Assembly (NCBI GenBank): GCA_964587525.1
Contig: CAZPLZ010000157.1
Span: 1-7,791 of the forward strand
Direction: 5' to 3'
Length of the DNA stretch: 7,791 bases
Origin: CAZPLZ01 sp964587525
GTDB lineage: Bacteria > Oederibacteriota > CAKKQC01
In this document: positions 5,117 through 7,791 of the stretch, one piece after another
Numbering within the stretch: the stretch's first letter is position 1
Layout: every line of letters starts with the position of its first letter
Program-made: the position numbers and the translations under genes
The notes under the pieces: generated by a model
Told to the model about the DNA's origin: nothing
The model's database searches: none
What the model saw: the letters and a program-made list of their open reading frames with translations, nothing else

Positions 5117-6022
5117 CCCTGAATTGTCCAGGTCCTTCCAGCGGCGGTGGACCCAGAACCACTGGGAAGGCTTCTCCCGGATCCACCCTTCCACTCGCCT
5201 GGTCAGCTCCGCCATGCACGCGGTGAGCGATTCGCGTGAATGATCCTTCGGCGGGGCAAGGGCAGGTTCGATAGTGAGCTGGTATCTCCTGCCGGCTAAC
5301 CGCCGCAGCACCATCGGGACCAGCGGGGCCTGGCTGTGGACAGCCAGGAACGCCGCCCCCACCCCGGTTTTGGACGGCTGTCCGAAAAAGGGCACTTGAA
5401 CGCCAGCCGCGAAGTGCTGGTCAATCAGGATACAGATGAGCGCTCCCTCGGAGAGGGCCTTCAAGGCATGCAGCACGGAGAGATGCCGGGGAGTGTCTTC
5501 GATGATCCGGTATCCGGCTCGCGCGAGCCAGTCATCAAAAAGCCTTGCCGTCTTGGGGCTCTTGGGGCGGCGGTACAGAAAGTGAACCGGCACCCCCTGG
5601 CTGGACAGCGCCACCCCCAGCATCGGAAAGCCGCCATAGTGGGCGCTCACCCCGATGACACCCCGGCCTGGTGCTTGCGCCGCTTTGAGATGTTCCAGCC
5701 CTTCGATCCGGATACGGCTGAGGAACTGGTTTCGCTCTTCCTTAAAGAGCGGCAGCAGATCGGAAAACATGGCCACGGAATGCTGGTAGGCTTCCCTGAG
5801 GAGCTGGGTCAGCTCCTGGGGAGTTTTCTCCTGGCCGAGCGCACGCTGCAAATTCCGTGTGGCGATCTTGCGGCGTGAAGGGATCGCCCGGTAGGCCAGC
5901 CACGCCACGCCTCGCTCCAGCCGGTCGGCGCCTGCGTCGGAGAGGGAAAGCCGGATCCTCACCAGGAGCAGAAGCAGGGAAGCAGCGAGAGAATCGAGAA
6001 CTTGTTTCAAAGTCCGATTCAA
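5093..6022 (-). CDS. LpxL/HtrB-like lysophospholipid (lipid A) acyltransferase
   Basis: A 309-residue membrane-associated acyltransferase of the LpxL/HtrB superfamily, which adds fatty acyl chains to lipid A or related envelope lipids on the inner face of the inner membrane. It has a short N-terminal hydrophobic anchor (about 11-23), the acyltransferase block SAHYGGFPMLG (126-136), an acceptor-domain block DQHFAAGVQVPFFGQPSKTG (201-220) and the C-terminal WFWVHRRWK (288-296). Length and motif order are normal. In the catalytic HX4(D/E) motif the His is H128 but the acidic position holds P133, so this is a divergent subfamily, possibly with another acyl acceptor or another acid. The TTG start (6022-6020) has GGGGGGA nine bases upstream, at the edge of repeat copy C. 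The last seven residues and stop come from the hairpin repeat at 5047-5116. Confidence 0.85.
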   Translation of the reverse strand: MNRTLKQVLDSLAASLLLLLVRIRLSLSDAGADRLERGVAWLAYRAIPSRRKIATRNLQRALGQEKTPQELTQLLREAYQHSVAMFSDLLPLFKEERNQFLSRIRIEGLEHLKAAQAPGRGVIGVSAHYGGFPMLGVALSSQGVPVHFLYRRPKSPKTARLFDDWLARAGYRIIEDTPRHLSVLHALKALSEGALICILIDQHFAAGVQVPFFGQPSKTGVGAAFLAVHSQAPLVPMVLRRLAGRRYQLTIEPALAPPKDHSRESLTACMAELTRRVEGWIREKPSQWFWVHRRWKDLDNSGEGTYLKY

Positions 6023-6032
6023 CTTCAGTTGT

Positions 6033-6090
6033 CCCCCCTTACCCTACCCTCTCCCCCCGAAGGGGGGAGAGGGAGTAAGGGTGAGGGGGG
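6033..6090 (-). repeat. G/C-run palindromic repeat, copy C
   Basis: An inner 12-bp stem (6047-6058 with 6062-6073, loop GAA) sits within an outer 13-bp stem (6033-6045 with 6078-6090, one T-G wobble), separated by a small internal loop. It is the most complete copy of the family at 68-110 and 149-192, and read on the minus strand it begins with the same CCCCCCTCACCCT box. It fills the gap between the aldolase stop and the acyltransferase start, so both genes may lie on one transcript carrying this hairpin. Its G-run edge may serve as ribosome-binding site for the acyltransferase. Confidence 0.8.
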
Positions 6091-6097
6091 TGTTCAC

Positions 6098-6964
6098 TCA
6101 CAATTCCTTTCCGTACTCCTGCTCGAGTTGTTCGAGTTCCTTCCGGACTGCCTCCGTCGGCGGGGCGAGAGGCTCGCGCGGGTCACCAACAGCAAATCCG
6201 CGACGTTTCATGAGATACTTCATCGCTGGTACTCCGCCGGCTTTGCGGATGGCATCTTTGAGCGTGGCGATCCGCTGCGCAGCTCCGCGGTCGCCTCTCC
6301 AGACCGCAGAGACGGTCCGGGGAAAGACGTTGGCCATTCCTGAGATGAATCCGTCCACGCCCAGCTCGCGCGCTTCGCCGAACAGGCTTTCACTACCCGC
6401 AAAGACGGGGATTCGGCCTTTGAGCAGCTTCACCACTTGCTGAATACGATGACGGTCGGGGGAGGAGTCTTTGTACCCCTGAATGGTCCCCTCGTTGGTG
6501 AGGGCATCCAGGACGCTTAAGGGGATTTCGTTCCCTGTACACTGCGGGATGTTGTAGGCAAACACCGGCAGGCGGGTGCTGCGGTGAACCGATCTGTACC
6601 AGTTGAGAAGAGACTCCGGGGTCGCCGGATAGTAGTACGGCGTGGTCAGGAAGACAGCAGCCGCGCCGGACTCCTCCACCTGTTGCGCGAGCCAGGCACG
6701 CTCTCCCTGGGTGGCGCCCCACACTCCCGCAATGATCGCGCCGTCTTCTCCGGCTGCTTCGCAGGCGGAGCGGTTAACCAAGGCTTTCTCGTCCCGGGTG
6801 AGGAAGGGGAACTCCCCTGTGCTCCCGGCTGGGCAGGTTCCGGTCATGCCTTCGTTGAGCAGATACCTGGTGAGCGTCCGTACCACGCCGGCATCCACAC
6901 GCCCTTCCTGGTCATACGGCGTCAGCAGTGCCGCAAACACGCCTGAGAGTCCTTGCTCACTCAC
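6098..6964 (-). CDS. DapA/NanA-superfamily pyruvate-dependent aldolase or lyase
   Basis: A 288-residue class I (Schiff-base) aldolase of the DapA/N-acetylneuraminate lyase superfamily, normal length, cytoplasmic. Visible hallmarks are GSTGE (47-51), which binds the pyruvate carboxylate, the Tyr cluster PYYYP (109-113), YNIP (137-140) with the catalytic Y137, and the Schiff-base K165 in GYKDSS. It is unlikely to be dihydrodipicolinate synthase: the Arg that follows YN.P in that enzyme is C142 here. It also lacks the usual GYDE of sialic acid lyase, having GSES (190-193). A 2-keto-3-deoxy sugar acid aldolase or dehydratase is the likelier role, which would suit the sugar operon on the other strand. 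The GTG start is set by GGAGGGGG six bases upstream. The acyltransferase follows downstream across repeat copy C. Confidence 0.88.
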   Translation of the reverse strand: MSEQGLSGVFAALLTPYDQEGRVDAGVVRTLTRYLLNEGMTGTCPAGSTGEFPFLTRDEKALVNRSACEAAGEDGAIIAGVWGATQGERAWLAQQVEESGAAAVFLTTPYYYPATPESLLNWYRSVHRSTRLPVFAYNIPQCTGNEIPLSVLDALTNEGTIQGYKDSSPDRHRIQQVVKLLKGRIPVFAGSESLFGEARELGVDGFISGMANVFPRTVSAVWRGDRGAAQRIATLKDAIRKAGGVPAMKYLMKRRGFAVGDPREPLAPPTEAVRKELEQLEQEYGKEL

Positions 6965-7238
6965 GTGATGCCCCCTCCACGATAAATTCGGGGTGCCGGG
7001 AGCATTCTGGGGAGCAGTTTATAGGAATCACCCGGAGGTTGAGCCTTGGGTAGGATCGAGAGGGAGCTTGGCTCGTTGATCCTCCAGGGGCTCACCAGCA
7101 CCCCTTAGAAATTAATTCAGTTGTTTACCTCGACTAAGGCTTTAGGAAGGGTGCACAATAGACGGCTTCGATCAAAGGCCCTCCCCAGGCCACCACCTCT
7201 TCATTACCATAAAGTTCAGGGTCAGATCAAGTTAAATA
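6965..7238. other. intergenic region upstream of the aldolase gene
   Basis: This 274-base gap separates the aldolase start from the end of the M23 peptidase gene, both on the minus strand, and should hold the aldolase promoter. A TATAAA read on the minus strand (7023-7018) lies about 45-50 bases before the GTG, but I see no good -35 box. A hairpin at 7052-7083 (AGGATC with GATCCT, apical GAGC-TTG-GCTC) lacks a U-run. A small GGCC...GGCC inverted repeat followed by TTTG on the minus strand (near 7180-7195) would be a weak terminator for the peptidase gene. I found no tRNA, small gene or riboswitch. Confidence 0.4.
6971..6978 (-). promoter_or_regulatory. ribosome-binding site of the aldolase gene
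   Basis: Read on the minus strand this is GGAGGGGG, six bases before the GTG at 6964. It fixes that GTG as the start in preference to codons further inside the gene. Confidence 0.65.
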
Positions 7239-7791
7239 TTACGGCAGGTCAAAGAGTTTTGCGTAGCGTCGCCGGGCGCTCTGGGGACTTAAGCCCTTGC
7301 CCAGGTAGCTCCCTGGCTTTGACCAGATCTCAAAATGCAGGTGGCAGTTGAGGCCAGTCTCGCGCGCGCCGTCAATGGTGCCGGTGTTGCCGACGGTCCC
7401 GACCTGGATTTCCGGAGGGATCTTCAACCCGATCTGGATGTCAGGCGCCACTCCTTGGAGATGGCAGTACCGCAACACGGTGCCGTCACTGCAGCGCACC
7501 CACACCTGGCGGCCCCGCAGGCGGTCTAAAAAAAACTCGTTGCGCTCCCCTTTCAGTTTGGCGGTCAGTTTCTCGTGCTCCTTAACGAACATGCGTTTCC
7601 ACTCGTGGTCGGCGCGGGTCACCCATCCCGTGCGGGCGTTCAGCGCCGGCTCGCCGCAGAGCAATGGGCTGCCGTCCTCGTGATGATAGATATCCACGCC
7701 CTCATGCACGCCCCCCCGGTATTCTCGTTTGGCGTTAGGTAAAAGCTCCGCGGCGGTCGGCAGCACCCCGTTGGCGATGGGGAAGTAATAG
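7239..7791 (-). CDS. M23-family zinc peptidase (LytM-like), 5' end beyond the window
   Basis: The C-terminal 183 residues of an M23 metallopeptidase, a family that usually cleaves peptide cross-links of peptidoglycan in the cell envelope. The zinc ligands are recognisable: H29 and D33 in VHEGVD (counted from the first full codon at the right edge) and H152 in CHLHFE, with H150 as partner and H110 in RYCHL as the further active-site His. The frame stays open to the window edge (YYFPIANG...), so the GTG at 7766 is probably internal and the true start and any signal peptide lie outside. A charged insert rich in Lys and Glu (about 61-90) sits between the two halves of the active site and lengthens the domain. 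The protein ends soon after the fold, with no further domain. Its stop codon lies at the edge of a repeat-like sequence at 7219-7240. A transcription link to the aldolase is uncertain because of the gap. Confidence 0.85.
   Translation of the reverse strand, partial: YYFPIANGVLPTAAELLPNAKREYRGGVHEGVDIYHHEDGSPLLCGEPALNARTGWVTRADHEWKRMFVKEHEKLTAKLKGERNEFFLDRLRGRQVWVRCSDGTVLRYCHLQGVAPDIQIGLKIPPEIQVGTVGNTGTIDGARETGLNCHLHFEIWSKPGSYLGKGLSPQSARRRYAKLFDLP

Noticed and set aside
7018..7046. Minus-strand promoter for the aldolase built on TATAAA at 7023-7018
   Set aside because: The -10 box is fair but nothing like TTGACA lies 16-18 bases upstream, so I mention it only in the intergenic entry.
7131..7143. 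Near-palindrome CTAAGGCTTTAG as a regulator operator
   Set aside because: It is short, imperfect, single-copy and far from either neighbouring start.

Overview
The window is a GC-rich piece of chromosome, probably from an uncultured diderm (Gram-negative-type) bacterium. The diderm inference rests on one gene of the LpxL/HtrB lipid acyltransferase type. The density of Gfo/Idh/MocA dehydrogenases and of short palindromic repeats would fit Omnitrophota or the PVC group, but no marker gene is present and this placement is a guess. Start codons are mostly GTG or TTG.

Plus strand, 196-5047: one compact run of five genes that reads as a sugar-modification operon. In order they are a ROK-family sugar kinase without the usual zinc motif (196-1134), a TIM-barrel sugar isomerase/epimerase (1143-1970), two closely similar Gfo/Idh/MocA oxidoreductases that overlap by 8 bases (2011-3057, 3050-4054), and a third, more distant Gfo/Idh/MocA oxidoreductase (4076-5047). 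Together they could oxidise a sugar or cyclitol to a keto form, isomerise or eliminate it, reduce it again and phosphorylate it. The substrate cannot be read from the sequence, and no transporter, glycosidase or regulator is visible.

Minus strand, 7791-5093, convergent with that operon: the 3' part of an M23 zinc peptidase gene entering from the right edge (7791-7239), a 274-base gap, a DapA/NanA-superfamily pyruvate aldolase or lyase (6964-6098), and an LpxL/HtrB-like lysophospholipid acyltransferase (6022-5093). The aldolase could serve the sugar pathway opposite it; the acyltransferase and peptidase look like envelope genes.

The most distinctive feature is the repeats. Nearly every gap between genes is occupied by a palindromic repeat, from three or four families: a G/C-run hairpin in three copies (68-110, 149-192, 6033-6090), a CCCTTCGA...AGGG element (1971-2003, with a relative inside the kinase gene at 702-721), and a long A/T-rich hairpin (5047-5116). 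These repeats appear to supply ribosome-binding sites to up to three genes, and the last seven residues and stop codon to the acyltransferase.
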